Shown: piece after piece, positions 26,255 to 35,184 of the stretch
Layout of the letters: the number at the start of each line of letters is the position of its first letter
Position numbering within the stretch: position 1 is the stretch's first letter
Source: Alphaproteobacteria bacterium
GTDB taxonomy: Bacteria; Pseudomonadota; Alphaproteobacteria; Micavibrionales; Micavibrionaceae
Length of the DNA: 64,000 nt
NCBI GenBank assembly: GCA_030432025.1
Contig: JAUIIA010000002.1
Span: 124,001 to 188,000, forward strand
Direction of reading: 5' to 3'
The notes under the pieces: model-generated
What the model saw: the letters and a program-made list of their open reading frames with translations, nothing else
What the model was told of the DNA's origin: nothing
The model's database searches: none
Translations under genes and position numbers: made by a program

Positions 26255-26967
26255 CTGTAACGGCTGATTACTTCGAGGAATTCATCTTCATTACTCACAT
26301 CCGCCAGCGCCTGCGACGGAATTGTATAGCCATAACGATCAGCCAGCCTTTTATATTTCGGCAAACGCTGTTCGAACAGCTTCGGAAATACCCAGCGGGA
26401 AAACGTATCGGGGTCGATATCCTGATCATCCGTTAAGCCGTGCTCCTCCATGAAATCGTCATACCACCCCAAGAATTTTGACGGCGGAAAGAATAACGGC
26501 TTCGGGTGTTTCTGTGCGCGGTCGACCACTTCCTTCTCATGCTCGGGCGAAGACTCGATATAACAAATCTCGGACAAATCACCGACGCTTTCCAAAACCA
26601 CTTCATCCTCGATCTCGCAAAAGCTGCCCGTTGAGTCATGGATAAAATTCGCAAAGCCCTGCTCTTCGGCTTTCTTGATATGACGGTCAAGAAACAGCAA
26701 AGACCTACACTCCGCATGATAATAGGATGCCTGACGCTTGCGGAATTCGCGCAAACATAAGCCGCCCTTGTCATTATCACCCAAGCGCCCGACCAGCTTC
26801 GCCAAAGCATCCAGCACCTCGTCCTCGGTCATATCTTTATCGCCGATCAAATCCGCGCCAATATTCTCATCACAGGAATAACGAAACCATCCCCACTGCG
26901 CCAATTGCTGCGACATATAGGATTTGCCGACACCTGACATACCAATAAATGTAATGACGTTTTTCAT
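26251..26967 (-). CDS. P-loop NTPase, shikimate-kinase-like, between ispH and rnhA
   Basis: The N-terminus carries a Walker A motif, [17 protein letters not shown], at about residues 6-22, typical of small-molecule kinases of the shikimate/adenylate kinase group. An acidic cluster ([11 protein letters not shown]) and a [14 protein letters not shown] segment follow that could hold the substrate-binding aspartates. At 238 residues it is longer than shikimate kinase, with an extra C-terminal part containing [14 protein letters not shown]. It overlaps ispH and rnhA by 4 bp each. In many alphaproteobacteria the gene at this position is thrB (homoserine kinase). Substrate unknown. Confidence 0.75.
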   Translation of the reverse strand: MKNVITFIGMSGVGKSYMSQQLAQWGWFRYSCDENIGADLIGDKDMTEDEVLDALAKLVGRLGDNDKGGLCLREFRKRQASYYHAECRSLLFLDRHIKKAEEQGFANFIHDSTGSFCEIEDEVVLESVGDLSEICYIESSPEHEKEVVDRAQKHPKPLFFPPSKFLGWYDDFMEEHGLTDDQDIDPDTFSRWVFPKLFEQRLPKYKRLADRYGYTIPSQALADVSNEDEFLEVISRYR

Positions 26968-27941
26968 GCTGTTCTTTTTTCTGCGTCTTCCAGAATTTTC
27001 GGAATTTTGAAATGCACGTTCTCTTGTGTAATGGCAATCTCTTTAATTGTCACGTCATAGCGCTCTTTCGCCGCTTCGATCACTTCATCGACCAGAATTT
27101 CGGGCGCAGACGCCCCTGCTGAAATCCCCAGCGCCTTCACACCATCCATCCAGCGCCAATCAATTTCCGCCGCACGTTGCACCAACATGGATTTATCGCA
27201 GCCATGCAGCGCCGCAACCTCGACCAAACGGTTGGAGTTCGAAGAATTCGGCGCACCGATAACGATGACCGCATCACTCTCCGGCGCTATAGCTTTTACG
27301 GCCGCCTGACGGTTTGTGGTCGCGTAACAAATATCTTCCTTATGCGGCGCGACAACATCAGGAAAGCGTTTCTGCAATGCCTCGACAATCGCGGCCGTAT
27401 CATCCACCGACAATGTGGTTTGGGTACAGAACGCGAGCTGCTGCTCATCATCAACGTCCAGCGTCGCAACATCCTCCACCGTCTCGACCAGTAAGACGGC
27501 ACCCGCGGGCAACTGCCCCATCGTGCCGATCACTTCGGGGTGACCCGCATGGCCTATCAACACAACCTGCTGCCCGTTCTTATGATGACGCTCTGCCTCT
27601 CTGTGAACCTTACTCACCAGCGGACATGTCGCATCGACATAAAACATCTCACGCTTCGCTGCATTCGCGGGCACCGATTTCGGCACACCATGGGCGGAGA
27701 ATATAACGGGCCTCTTATCATCGCCCTCATCCTCGGGAATCTCATCCAGCTCCTCGACAAACACCGCACCTTTAGCGCGCAAGGAATCCACGACATATTT
27801 GTTATGCACTATCTCATGACGCACATAGACGGGCGCACCGTATTTCTCCAGCGCCATCTCGACAATCTGGATCGCACGGTCCACCCCCGCACAAAATCCG
27901 CGCGGCGCAGCCAGTAATATAGTGAGTTGATCTTTAGTCAT
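26964..27941 (-). CDS. ispH: 4-hydroxy-3-methylbut-2-enyl diphosphate reductase
   Basis: IspH performs the last step of the MEP isoprenoid pathway, reducing HMBPP to isopentenyl and dimethylallyl diphosphate with an iron-sulphur cluster. The 325 residues contain the three cluster cysteines in [23 protein letters not shown] and ICYATTNRQ. The substrate loops SAHGVPKSV and [11 protein letters not shown] are also present. It is linked by ATGA overlap to the P-loop gene and overlaps the upstream membrane protein by 8 bp. dxs and ispA lie about 3-6 kb away. Confidence 0.96.
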   Translation of the reverse strand: MTKDQLTILLAAPRGFCAGVDRAIQIVEMALEKYGAPVYVRHEIVHNKYVVDSLRAKGAVFVEELDEIPEDEGDDKRPVIFSAHGVPKSVPANAAKREMFYVDATCPLVSKVHREAERHHKNGQQVVLIGHAGHPEVIGTMGQLPAGAVLLVETVEDVATLDVDDEQQLAFCTQTTLSVDDTAAIVEALQKRFPDVVAPHKEDICYATTNRQAAVKAIAPESDAVIVIGAPNSSNSNRLVEVAALHGCDKSMLVQRAAEIDWRWMDGVKALGISAGASAPEILVDEVIEAAKERYDVTIKEIAITQENVHFKIPKILEDAEKRTA

Positions 27942-28320
27942 CTTGTAAACTTGGTTTATCGTATTCTAACACTTCTACTTCTTGAGCAACTTCTTCATAA
28001 GCTTTAAATGCATTCGTTACGAACATTGTTAAAAACAAAGCATAGAAACAAATTATAATCGGAACCAGACAGCCCGCATTTAAGGTAAAAGCAAAACCGG
28101 CCCACAAATTCCCGAAAAAATTATCCGACTTTGCTTTCGCGCCCAAGACTAGGTCCGTAACAATATAGACCAAGCCAAAGAGGAGCGGGTAAGAAACAGC
28201 CAAATATGTGGCAATCTGTAAATTCCCTGTTAAGGCAACAAATATCACCAAAACACCGTAGAACAAGCTCAAAACCACGAAGATAAGCACTAATAACTGT
28301 TTATCGTCATATATGTTCAT
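27934..28320 (-). CDS. Hypothetical membrane protein, 128 aa
   Basis: Three membrane segments are visible (about residues 9-31, 38-57 and 79-103), followed by an acidic C-terminal tail of 25 residues ([20 protein letters not shown]). Its 3' end overlaps ispH by 8 bp, so it is the first gene of the ispH operon. No family is recognised. The start at 28320 has no obvious Shine-Dalgarno, which leaves the N-terminus slightly uncertain. Confidence 0.65.
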   Translation of the reverse strand: MNIYDDKQLLVLIFVVLSLFYGVLVIFVALTGNLQIATYLAVSYPLLFGLVYIVTDLVLGAKAKSDNFFGNLWAGFAFTLNAGCLVPIIICFYALFLTMFVTNAFKAYEEVAQEVEVLEYDKPSLQDD

Positions 28321-28404
28321 GGCTTATGTTATCCCCTCTTGCCTTGCGGGGTGTGCTCTCGTAAAGTTTATCTCCCAAAGGGTTTTAGCACCGAGGAAGC
28401 ATCA

Positions 28405-29142
28405 ATGAAACATATAAGATACGGCGTTCTTTTGTTAAGTGTTCTGGGGCTTGGCGCATGCCAGTCCACGATAGAGGGCCTGCAAAAGGATTTCGACTCA
28501 CTGAACCTTCCTTCCGCGACAACGTCCGTTTCGGGCAATGAAGCCGACCGTTTCGTCGCCAGCGGTTCCTGCCCACAAGCCGAAGTGGTAAACGAGCTGC
28601 AATCCCTTTCCGAATTCGACAGCGTGTCCAATCCGTCCGACAGCAACCTGATCTCCACGATTGAAATCACCAACGTGCAGAAAAGCTGCGATTACAGCAG
28701 CGGCGCCGCCACCATTGATTTGAAAATGGACTTTGTCGGCACGCTCGGCCCACGTGGTCGCGCTTTGTCATCCGACCGTCCGTTCTTCTCCTACCCGTTC
28801 TTTGTCGCGGTTACATCCCGCAACGGCACAATTCTGGCCAAGGAAGTCTTCGCCGCCTCTCTGACCTATGATCCGGGTGAGAATACAAAAGTATACACCG
28901 AGAAACTGCGTCAGATCATTCCGATCGAACGCGGCGAAAGCGGTGGCGACTATCGCGTTCTTGTCGGCTTCCAACTCACGCCTGACCAACTTGCCTATAA
29001 CCGTCAGGTCATCCGTGAAAACCAGTTGATGGAACAAGCCCGCGCCCAGGCCCCGACCGAGTTCGAGACAACCGCGCAGGAAGCCCAACAACAAGCGGCG
29101 CAGCAAAGCAATAGCAACCGCCCAATTCCGATCACACCATAA
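28405..29142 (+). CDS. Predicted lipoprotein, 245 aa
   Basis: ATG at 28405 is chosen because GAGGAAG is 5-6 bp upstream and the protein then begins with a clean lipoprotein signal ending LGLGAC near residue 16. The mature part is mostly beta-like (TIEITNVQKSCDYSSGAATIDLKMDFVGTLG), with paired strands and a Gln-rich tail (AQQQAAQQSNS). A single extra Cys pair might form a disulphide. It leads directly into gmhA with only 1 bp between. Function is unknown; an envelope role is inferred from the signal and context. Confidence 0.8.
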   Translation: MKHIRYGVLLLSVLGLGACQSTIEGLQKDFDSLNLPSATTSVSGNEADRFVASGSCPQAEVVNELQSLSEFDSVSNPSDSNLISTIEITNVQKSCDYSSGAATIDLKMDFVGTLGPRGRALSSDRPFFSYPFFVAVTSRNGTILAKEVFAASLTYDPGENTKVYTEKLRQIIPIERGESGGDYRVLVGFQLTPDQLAYNRQVIRENQLMEQARAQAPTEFETTAQEAQQQAAQQSNSNRPIPITP

Positions 29143-29143
29143 T

Positions 29144-29731
29144 ATGAGCTTTGATCTCGACAAATACTGGGCCACGGAAACCCTCGAACATCTCGAGGTC
29201 GCCAAGAAAAGCTTTTCCAGCCTGCATCATGAATTCGAAATCATGGTTGATATGTGCGCCGAAAGCCTGCAACACGGCGGCAAGCTATTGTTCTTCGGCA
29301 ATGGCGGCAGCGCTTCCGACGCGCAACACCTCGCGACAGAATTAACCGTTCGTTTCGCCGAAGACCGCAAACCCATTCCCGCCATCGCGCTGACAACTGA
29401 TACATCCGCCCTCACCGCTATCGGCAATGATTACGGCTTTGAATACCTTTTCGCTCGCCAAATTGACGCTCTGGGCCATGGCGGCGACATCGCACTGGGC
29501 ATCAGCACATCGGGCAAAAGCCCCAACGTCCTTGAAGGCTTGAAAAAAGCCAAAGAAAAGGGGCTGAAAACTATTGGCCTGTCCGGTAAAGACGGCGGCG
29601 AAATGAAGAAACACTGCGATCTTTTAATCATTGTCCCGTCCGACACCACCGCCCGCATTCAGGAAATGCACATCACCATCGGCCAGATGCTCTGCGGCGC
29701 GCTGGAGAAAAAGCTCGGACTCGTTGAATAG
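29144..29731 (+). CDS. gmhA: Phosphoheptose isomerase, SIS domain protein
   Basis: GmhA converts sedoheptulose 7-phosphate to D-glycero-manno-heptose 7-phosphate for the lipopolysaccharide core. The 195-residue product has the SIS-domain signature FFGNGGSASDAQHLATEL, the GISTSGKSPNVLEGL loop and the C-terminal EMHITIGQMLCGALE with the active-site His/Glu. DiaA, a replication initiator binder, is a close relative and cannot be ruled out. No other heptose genes are seen near it. It lies between the lipoprotein gene and xseB. Confidence 0.85.
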   Translation: MSFDLDKYWATETLEHLEVAKKSFSSLHHEFEIMVDMCAESLQHGGKLLFFGNGGSASDAQHLATELTVRFAEDRKPIPAIALTTDTSALTAIGNDYGFEYLFARQIDALGHGGDIALGISTSGKSPNVLEGLKKAKEKGLKTIGLSGKDGGEMKKHCDLLIIVPSDTTARIQEMHITIGQMLCGALEKKLGLVE

Positions 29732-29772
29732 CACCTTGAGCAAACACATCTTTTCACATACAATCCTGCGTC

Positions 29773-30024
29773 ATGACACAGCCACAGCCTAAACCGATAG
29801 ACCAGCTCAATTTCGAAGATGCTTTGAAGGAGCTGGAGAGCGTAGTACACGGCCTTGAGCGTGGCGACACGCCTTTGGAAGAATCCATAACCGCCTATGA
29901 GCGTGGCATTGCCCTCAAAAAACATTGCGAAAACAAGCTCCGTGAGGCACAGGCGAAAATCGAAAAAATTACAGTCGACAAAGATGGCAATGTATCAAGC
30001 GAGCCATTAGACCCCGAAAAATAA
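29773..30024 (+). CDS. xseB: Exodeoxyribonuclease VII small subunit
   Basis: XseB is the small subunit of exonuclease VII, which digests single-stranded DNA into short oligonucleotides. The 83 residues have the family core NFEDALKELESVVHGLERGDTPLEESI followed by AYERGIALKKHCENKLREAQAKIEK. Order xseB-ispA(-dxs) is conserved in many bacteria. The ispA start lies 28 bp downstream. xseA is not in the window. Confidence 0.96.
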   Translation: MTQPQPKPIDQLNFEDALKELESVVHGLERGDTPLEESITAYERGIALKKHCENKLREAQAKIEKITVDKDGNVSSEPLDPEK

Positions 30025-30052
30025 GCACAAAGAATAAGAGAGAACAGAAAAC

Positions 30053-30967
30053 ATGCCTTCACCGCGTAGTGCCAGTCCTGAACTTCAAAATGCCATGGAT
30101 GATGTGGCTGAAGCCGTTAACCGTACCATTGAACGACTTTTGCCCGAAACCGATCTGGCTGAAGCCCCACTGTACGAAGCCATGCGCCACGGTACTCTTG
30201 GCGGCGGTAAGCGTCTGCGCCCGTTCCTATGCATGCAATCCGCATTCCTGTTCAATGTGCCTTCCTCCCGCGCGCGCCGCGTCGCTGCTGCTCTGGAATT
30301 CGTTCACTGTTACTCCCTGATCCACGATGACTTGCCCGCGATGGATGATGCATCCCTGCGTCGTGGTCAGCCAACCGTCCATAAACGATTCGACGAAGCG
30401 ACCGCCATTCTGGCCGGTGATGCTTTGCTTACACTCGCCTTCGAAGTTCTGGCCGACCCGGAAACACACCCCGACCCGCATGTGCGTTGCGAACTCGTAA
30501 CCGCACTGGCACAAGCTTCAGGCGGACATGGTATGTGCGGCGGACAAATGCTCGATCTGATCGCCGAACGCGATGATGTTAACTTTGATGTCGGTGAAGT
30601 CTCACGCCTGCAGCGCATGAAAACAGGTAAACTGATGGCGTTCGCCTGCGAAGCCGGTGCTATCCTTGGTAAAACCAGCGAAGCCCAGCGTAAAGCGCTG
30701 TGTAACTTCGCACATGACCTTGGGCTGGCGTTTCAGGTTACTGACGACATTCTCGACGTCGAAGCCGACCCACAAGACACAGGAAAAGACACAGGAAAAG
30801 ACGAGGAAGCCGGTAAGGCCACATTCGTATCAACACTCGGTAAAGACGCGGCCAAGGCCCGTGCTGAAATGATCGTCGCACAAGCCAAGCGTCACCTGAA
30901 GATCTTTGAAGGTCGTGAAACCATGCTGGCGAAACTCGCCGATTACGTCATGGAACGCCGCGCGTAA
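30053..30967 (+). CDS. ispA: Farnesyl diphosphate synthase (polyprenyl synthetase family)
   Basis: IspA condenses isopentenyl diphosphate with dimethylallyl and geranyl diphosphate. The 304 residues include both aspartate-rich motifs, DDLPAMDD and DDILD, plus GGGKRLRP near residue 50 and the GGQMLDL segment. At residues 243-250 a DTGK unit is duplicated in tandem (12 bp repeat at 30776-30799), just before the conserved KDEEAGKATF segment. Gene order is xseB-ispA, with dxs 900 bp downstream after two orphan genes. Confidence 0.96.
   Translation: MPSPRSASPELQNAMDDVAEAVNRTIERLLPETDLAEAPLYEAMRHGTLGGGKRLRPFLCMQSAFLFNVPSSRARRVAAALEFVHCYSLIHDDLPAMDDASLRRGQPTVHKRFDEATAILAGDALLTLAFEVLADPETHPDPHVRCELVTALAQASGGHGMCGGQMLDLIAERDDVNFDVGEVSRLQRMKTGKLMAFACEAGAILGKTSEAQRKALCNFAHDLGLAFQVTDDILDVEADPQDTGKDTGKDEEAGKATFVSTLGKDAAKARAEMIVAQAKRHLKIFEGRETMLAKLADYVMERRA
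30776..30799 (+). repeat. 12 bp tandem duplication in ispA
   Basis: GACACAGGAAAA occurs twice in a row in frame, duplicating Asp-Thr-Gly-Lys in a surface loop next to the DEEAGKATF segment of IspA. The third unit diverges to GACGAG. The reading frame is kept. Slipped-strand copying is the simplest origin. Confidence 0.9.
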
Positions 30968-30985
30968 TCACTTATCCCCAAAACC

Positions 30986-31008
30986 AGTATCCTTTTCACA
31001 CGGATACT
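30986..31008. other. Stem-loop downstream of ispA
   Basis: AGTATCC pairs with GGATACT over seven bases around a 9 nt loop, 19 bp after the ispA stop codon. There is no following T run, so termination by this hairpin alone is unlikely; it may protect the mRNA 3' end. Confidence 0.35.
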
Positions 31009-31156
31009 TGTGGCTACGATGATGCCATTAGGTATGCGCACTCGCGCCCTTGTAAGCTCTACCTACTATCGTATAAATTTTTATCCAGAAAAAGACACTG
31101 AAAATATGTAAAGACCATCTTGTCTCGCGCCATTTTCCAGAGCTATAGTTGAGCTT

Positions 31157-31444
31157 ATGAAAGCGACGCTTGTACTGAACAAGAAAAACGAAATGGGGTT
31201 CTTTTACGGGACCCCGTTGGAGATTAAGCCGGAATGGGCCAGCATCGATGTAGATATGGGCCAGATACAAGTGTTCGATGACAATGGCGGCCACCAACAC
31301 CTCATACTCGACAACATCAATGAGAAAATCTATCAACGCGTTCAGAAAGAAGGGAAAATCCTTCTGGTCGAGGTTGAAGACAACGATATCCGCAAGCCCG
31401 TAAAGGCCGATTGGGTCCACCTTATGGTGTCCCAGCAAAGCTGA
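31157..31444 (+). CDS. Small hypothetical protein, 95 aa
   Basis: I do not recognise a family. The product is soluble and rich in charged residues, with strand-like segments (ATLVLNKKNEMGFFYG, QHLILDN) and KILLVEVEDND near residues 68-79, suggesting a small beta-rich fold. It sits in the ispA-dxs interval, on the same strand, 189 bp after ispA. A longer frame exists on the opposite strand but has no ribosome site and a composition unlike a real protein. Confidence 0.6.
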   Translation: MKATLVLNKKNEMGFFYGTPLEIKPEWASIDVDMGQIQVFDDNGGHQHLILDNINEKIYQRVQKEGKILLVEVEDNDIRKPVKADWVHLMVSQQS

Positions 31445-31532
31445 AAAATACATCGCATTTGATATAGTTTTGACCTTTTTTTAACCCTAATCACTTAGAA
31501 TATTAGTGGAGAGTGATAAAACAGGGTGACCA

Positions 31533-31817
31533 ATGGTCGGGGAATTAATTCAAGGCGCAATTAGCGAATTTAGAGACGACAACGATGCTAGCGATCCGCT
31601 GGCAACGGTTGGACGTTTCGTCGGTGCTGCTTTTGACCTGGAAGTCATGTCCGAAGTCGTTGAAATCGCAGGCAATATGGAAGGTGGCCTTGATGGTGTC
31701 TTCCCTGAAATCGAACAGACACCGGCTCTCGACAACACCCTCAACAACATCAACAAAACAAATGTTGATCCAATGTTCGCCAACGGCCCTACCTTTGGCG
31801 GCAACACCTACACCTAA
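31533..31817 (+). CDS. Small hypothetical protein, 94 aa
   Basis: The 94-residue product is acidic, with a helical first half (LIQGAISEFRDDNDASD, VGRFVGAAFDLEVM) and an Asn/Gly/Pro-rich tail (NNINKTNVDPMFANGP) that looks disordered. AGGGTGACC lies before the ATG. No signal peptide or membrane segment. It is the second orphan between ispA and dxs, ending 54 bp before dxs. Function unknown. Confidence 0.6.
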   Translation: MVGELIQGAISEFRDDNDASDPLATVGRFVGAAFDLEVMSEVVEIAGNMEGGLDGVFPEIEQTPALDNTLNNINKTNVDPMFANGPTFGGNTYT

Positions 31818-31871
31818 ACATCCACAAAACCTTTGCTTTCAATGCCGCCTTTGAGCTAAAAAGGCCGGACT

Positions 31872-33782
31872 ATGACGAGCGCGCACCCAAAATCGCAAAA
31901 ACCCGCTGAAACGGCCTCGAAAACGGCTGAAAGCCTGCTTGACCGCGTCAATATCCCTGCTGATATGAAGGACCTCACCGATGCCGAGCTACGCCAGCTC
32001 GCCGATGAAGTCCGCGACGCCACAGTCAACGCCGTTTCAAAGACAGGCGGGCATCTGGGCGCAGGCTTGGGCGTTGTCGAGCTTACCGTCGCCATCCACG
32101 CCGTCTTCAACACGCCCGAAGACAAGCTGATCTGGGATGTCGGTCACCAATGCTACCCGCATAAAATTCTGACGGGCCGCAAAGACCGCATCCACACCCT
32201 AAGACAGGGCGGCGGCCTCTCCGGCTTTACCAAACGCAACGAGTCCGAATACGACCCCTTCGGCGCGGCACACAGCTCGACCAGCATCTCGGCCGGCCTC
32301 GGAATGGCGGTCGCAAGAGACCTCGCCGATAAAGACAACAACGTGATCGCCGTCATCGGCGACGGCGCCATGAGCGCAGGCATGGCCTATGAAGCCATGA
32401 ACAACGCGGGCGCCAACAAATCCCGCCTGATCGTCATCCTGAATGACAACGAAATGTCCATCGCCCCGCCCGTCGGCGCGATGAGCCGCTATCTGACGAA
32501 CCTCGTCTCCTCCAAACCCTACATAAACGCGCGCGAAATCGGCAAACGCCTGTTCGACGTGCTGCCATCGCCCATCCGCCACGCCGCCAAACGCGCCGAA
32601 GAAGGCGTCCGCGTAGCAGTCGGCGGCGGCAGCTTCTTCGAAGAAATGGGCTTTTACTATATCGGCCCCGTCGACGGCCATAACCTCGACCAGCTTCTGC
32701 CGATCCTGCGCAACATCCGTGACGGCGAGCACGAAGGCCCCATCCTCATCCACGCCAAAACGCAAAAGGGCAAAGGCTACCTCCCCGCGGAGAACTCGCC
32801 ATCCAAAATGCACGGCGTAAAGAAATTCGACGTGGTCACGGGCGAGCAGAAGAAAAGCAAGCCGAACGCCCCCAGCTACACAGCCACCTTCGCCAAACAA
32901 CTGATCAAGGAAGCGCAAGCAGACGAGCGCATCGTCGGCATCACCGCCGCCATGCCGGACGGCACGGGGATGGATATCTTCGGCTACGAATTCCCCGACC
33001 GCACATTTGACGTAGGGATAGCCGAACAACACGCCGTGACATTTGCGGGCGGTCTAGCCGCCGAAGGCTTTAAGCCCTTCGTCGCCATCTACTCCACCTT
33101 CCTGCAACGCGCCTATGACCAAGTCGTGCACGATGTCGCCATTCAAAACCTGCCCGTCCGCTTCATGATGGACCGCGCAGGGTTAGTCGGCGCGGACGGC
33201 CAGACCCATGCCGGAAGCTTCGATATCGCCTATCTCGGCTGCCTGCCGAATTTCGTATTGATGGCCGCATCCGACGAAGCCGAGCTCTGCCACATGGTCG
33301 CCACCGCCGCCGCTTACGATGACGGGCCAATCGCGCTCCGTTACCCACGCGGCGAAGGCACAGGCGTAGACATCCCCGAAACGGCAGAAGTCCTCGAAAT
33401 CGGCAAAGGTAAAATTGTCCGTGAAGGTAAAGGGGACGTTGCCATCCTCTCCTACGGCACGCGGCTGGAGGAAGCCCTTAAGGCCGCTGAAGAAATCGAT
33501 GCCACAGTCGCAGACGCGCGCTTTGCAAAACCGCTCGATGAAGCCCTCATCCGCGACCTCGTCAAAAACCACAAAACACTTGTGACGATTGAGGAAGGCG
33601 CCCGCGGCGGCTTCGGCTCTATGGTGCTGGAATTTTTGGCGAATAACGACCTGACAAACGGCATCAAAATCCGCACCATGACATTGCCGGACGTCTTCCA
33701 AGACCACGACGACCCCGCCAAACAATACGAAACCGCAGGGCTAGTAGCCAAAAACATTGTAAAAACAATTAACTCTGAGTAA
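31872..33782 (+). CDS. dxs: 1-deoxy-D-xylulose-5-phosphate synthase
   Basis: Dxs makes DXP from pyruvate and glyceraldehyde 3-phosphate, the first step of the MEP pathway and a thiamine pyrophosphate enzyme. The 636 residues contain [29 protein letters not shown], the ThDP-binding [18 protein letters not shown], and the catalytic region [17 protein letters not shown]. The gene is visibly richer in G+C at third positions than its flanks. It follows the two orphans of the ispA cluster; the next gene is sharply A+T rich. Confidence 0.97.
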   Translation: MTSAHPKSQKPAETASKTAESLLDRVNIPADMKDLTDAELRQLADEVRDATVNAVSKTGGHLGAGLGVVELTVAIHAVFNTPEDKLIWDVGHQCYPHKILTGRKDRIHTLRQGGGLSGFTKRNESEYDPFGAAHSSTSISAGLGMAVARDLADKDNNVIAVIGDGAMSAGMAYEAMNNAGANKSRLIVILNDNEMSIAPPVGAMSRYLTNLVSSKPYINAREIGKRLFDVLPSPIRHAAKRAEEGVRVAVGGGSFFEEMGFYYIGPVDGHNLDQLLPILRNIRDGEHEGPILIHAKTQKGKGYLPAENSPSKMHGVKKFDVVTGEQKKSKPNAPSYTATFAKQLIKEAQADERIVGITAAMPDGTGMDIFGYEFPDRTFDVGIAEQHAVTFAGGLAAEGFKPFVAIYSTFLQRAYDQVVHDVAIQNLPVRFMMDRAGLVGADGQTHAGSFDIAYLGCLPNFVLMAASDEAELCHMVATAAAYDDGPIALRYPRGEGTGVDIPETAEVLEIGKGKIVREGKGDVAILSYGTRLEEALKAAEEIDATVADARFAKPLDEALIRDLVKNHKTLVTIEEGARGGFGSMVLEFLANNDLTNGIKIRTMTLPDVFQDHDDPAKQYETAGLVAKNIVKTINSE

Positions 33783-33819
33783 TATTCACGAATATTTTAA
33801 ACAGTATTTGTGAGGCTGC

Positions 33820-34794
33820 GTGATTACAGCAGAACTAGCAGAAAAATCTGCTCGTCTACCTATACATATTCAAGTTCCTACGCATTTTCTTTTAGCTAAA
33901 GAACAAGTCGTTGCCGTAAATTCTTTAATTGTTTGCCTAGAAGAGGTAAACAAACGGCTGTTTGAAAACAGAATACATTGCGAATTAATAGTACTGCCTG
34001 ACGAAGAAGGTACTCACAAAACCGTAACTAAAATCGTTGTAAAAGGCGTTGGTTATATAACTGCGGGCGCTCTAACACTAAGCGCTATAGGCGGAATGAT
34101 TTCATTTACCGAAACAGATTCATTCAAAGGTTTCGTACACGGCGTCACGGGCAAAGAAATAAAACATTACGAGACTTCAAAAGAAATAGGGGAGCTTTTA
34201 CACGATATTATAGTGGGCCTTTACACCACTGAAAACGAACAATTAGAAGAAAGTATTCCTCCAGAAATTAATCTTGATAAGGCAATTAAAGCTAAAAGTG
34301 ATTTTTACGAAATGTGTTTAGATAACCCACAAATTGCAGCTGTAGGGTTTGATGACTCAGAAAATTTCCCTGTGCAACGCGGACAATTTCCTTACCACAC
34401 ATCCAAAGATCGAAGTCGCAAACTTCAATCTGAATTTAAATTATTCGATACTATCATCGTATCGCCTGTAACTATTGATAAGGATGCAAAATGGGAATTA
34501 CAGGACGTCCATTCTAAAATATCTATTAAAGCTTACCTCCGAGACGAAGATTTCAGAAATGAGTTTTTAAGCGGTGATCATCCTTTAAAAACATTAAATA
34601 CAGATGATCGAATGAAAGTGCTTATTGAATATGAAAGAGAAGAAAAAAATGGAGAGATTAAATATAAGAACACATATATCAAAAAAGTGTATGAGCTAAA
34701 TGACGAAGTATTCGCTGAAATCCCTGATATAATACAGCCTCCAGACGATTCCAAAGACGAAAGACCTATGGATAGTTTATGGTTTGCAGGTTGA
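33820..34794 (+). CDS. A+T-rich orphan protein with one membrane segment
   Basis: The 324-residue product starts at GTG with GAGG close upstream. It has one hydrophobic segment at about residues 74-93 (VGYITAGALTLSAIGGMISF), then a GFVHGVTGKEIKHYETSKE region. A C-terminal part of about 80 residues has strands WELQDVHSKISIKAYLRDEDF and YIKKVYEL, a pattern I associate with uncharacterised accessory-genome proteins. Codon use is strongly A/T-ending, unlike dxs just upstream, which suggests acquisition by transfer. Function is unknown; a defence or mobile-element role is only a guess. Confidence 0.7.
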   Translation: MITAELAEKSARLPIHIQVPTHFLLAKEQVVAVNSLIVCLEEVNKRLFENRIHCELIVLPDEEGTHKTVTKIVVKGVGYITAGALTLSAIGGMISFTETDSFKGFVHGVTGKEIKHYETSKEIGELLHDIIVGLYTTENEQLEESIPPEINLDKAIKAKSDFYEMCLDNPQIAAVGFDDSENFPVQRGQFPYHTSKDRSRKLQSEFKLFDTIIVSPVTIDKDAKWELQDVHSKISIKAYLRDEDFRNEFLSGDHPLKTLNTDDRMKVLIEYEREEKNGEIKYKNTYIKKVYELNDEVFAEIPDIIQPPDDSKDERPMDSLWFAG

Positions 34795-35184
34795 CAAAAT
34801 ATGAATCAATTCCTATAATTTCGGCGCATCTGAATTGTCCGAAATGGTGTACTTACATCCCTCCTCCGCACCCCATTCTCAAAGTGAAAAAACGCCGCCC
34901 AAAATCGTAAAATCGGCTTGCAAAATGCGAGTCAAAACACACGAAATTAACCATTATTAACCTTCTCATTCTGAGAATGTTAATTTTTCACATTGATAAC
35001 GCATTTAATATCAATGGCTTATTTTTCACGTTAACACTTTTGTGGTTAACAATACCTTGGATTGTATCGAAAGATTAAACTTTAGAAACATTTTAGCCGT
35101 ATTCTGAATATAAGAGCATCAAGTTCGTAGGCATGAGAGAGAAAAAACAAAAAAATCATACCAGAACCTACGAGGATGACTTAA
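34795..35184. other. 390 bp non-coding stretch with TTAA motifs and palindromes
   Basis: No plausible gene is seen on either strand. The stretch is A+T rich. It holds TTAACC..TTAACC (about 34957-34972) with a 6 bp gap between TTAA boxes, and a perfect odd palindrome CATTCT-G-AGAATG at 34967-34979. It also has two GTTAAC boxes at 35030-35035 and 35045-35050. TTAA pairs recall the CtrA consensus TTAA-N7-TTAAC, but the spacings here (6 and 11) do not fit exactly. It probably contains the promoter of the small secreted protein gene at 35185. Confidence 0.6.
35125..35173 (+). promoter_or_regulatory. Leader hairpin covering the ribosome site of the 35185 gene
   Basis: TCGTAGG (35125-35131) pairs with CCTACGA (35167-35173). 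Inside it GGCATGA (35130-35136) nearly matches TCATACC (35156-35162), giving a partly extended stem around an A-rich loop. The 3' arm runs into GAGGA, the likely ribosome site 10 bp before the ATG at 35185. Folding would limit access to it, so translation may be controlled. Confidence 0.4.

Noticed and set aside
31028-31453. 141-codon minus-strand frame opposite the 95-residue gene
   Set aside because: It is longer than the plus-strand gene but has no ribosome site. The plus frame has a balanced composition and matches the strand of the ispA-dxs unit. I kept the plus-strand gene, with moderate confidence.
32199-33032. 277-codon open frame on the minus strand inside dxs
   Set aside because: It lies wholly antisense to a clear dxs with conserved motifs. 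Its product is Gly/Ala/Val/Asp rich with repetitive composition, typical of a frame mirrored from a GC-rich gene, and no ribosome site precedes it.
34955-34972. Definite CtrA binding site before the 35185 gene
   Set aside because: The spacing between TTAA boxes is 6 bp rather than 7, and no CtrA-controlled function is evident; kept only as a possible divergent site.
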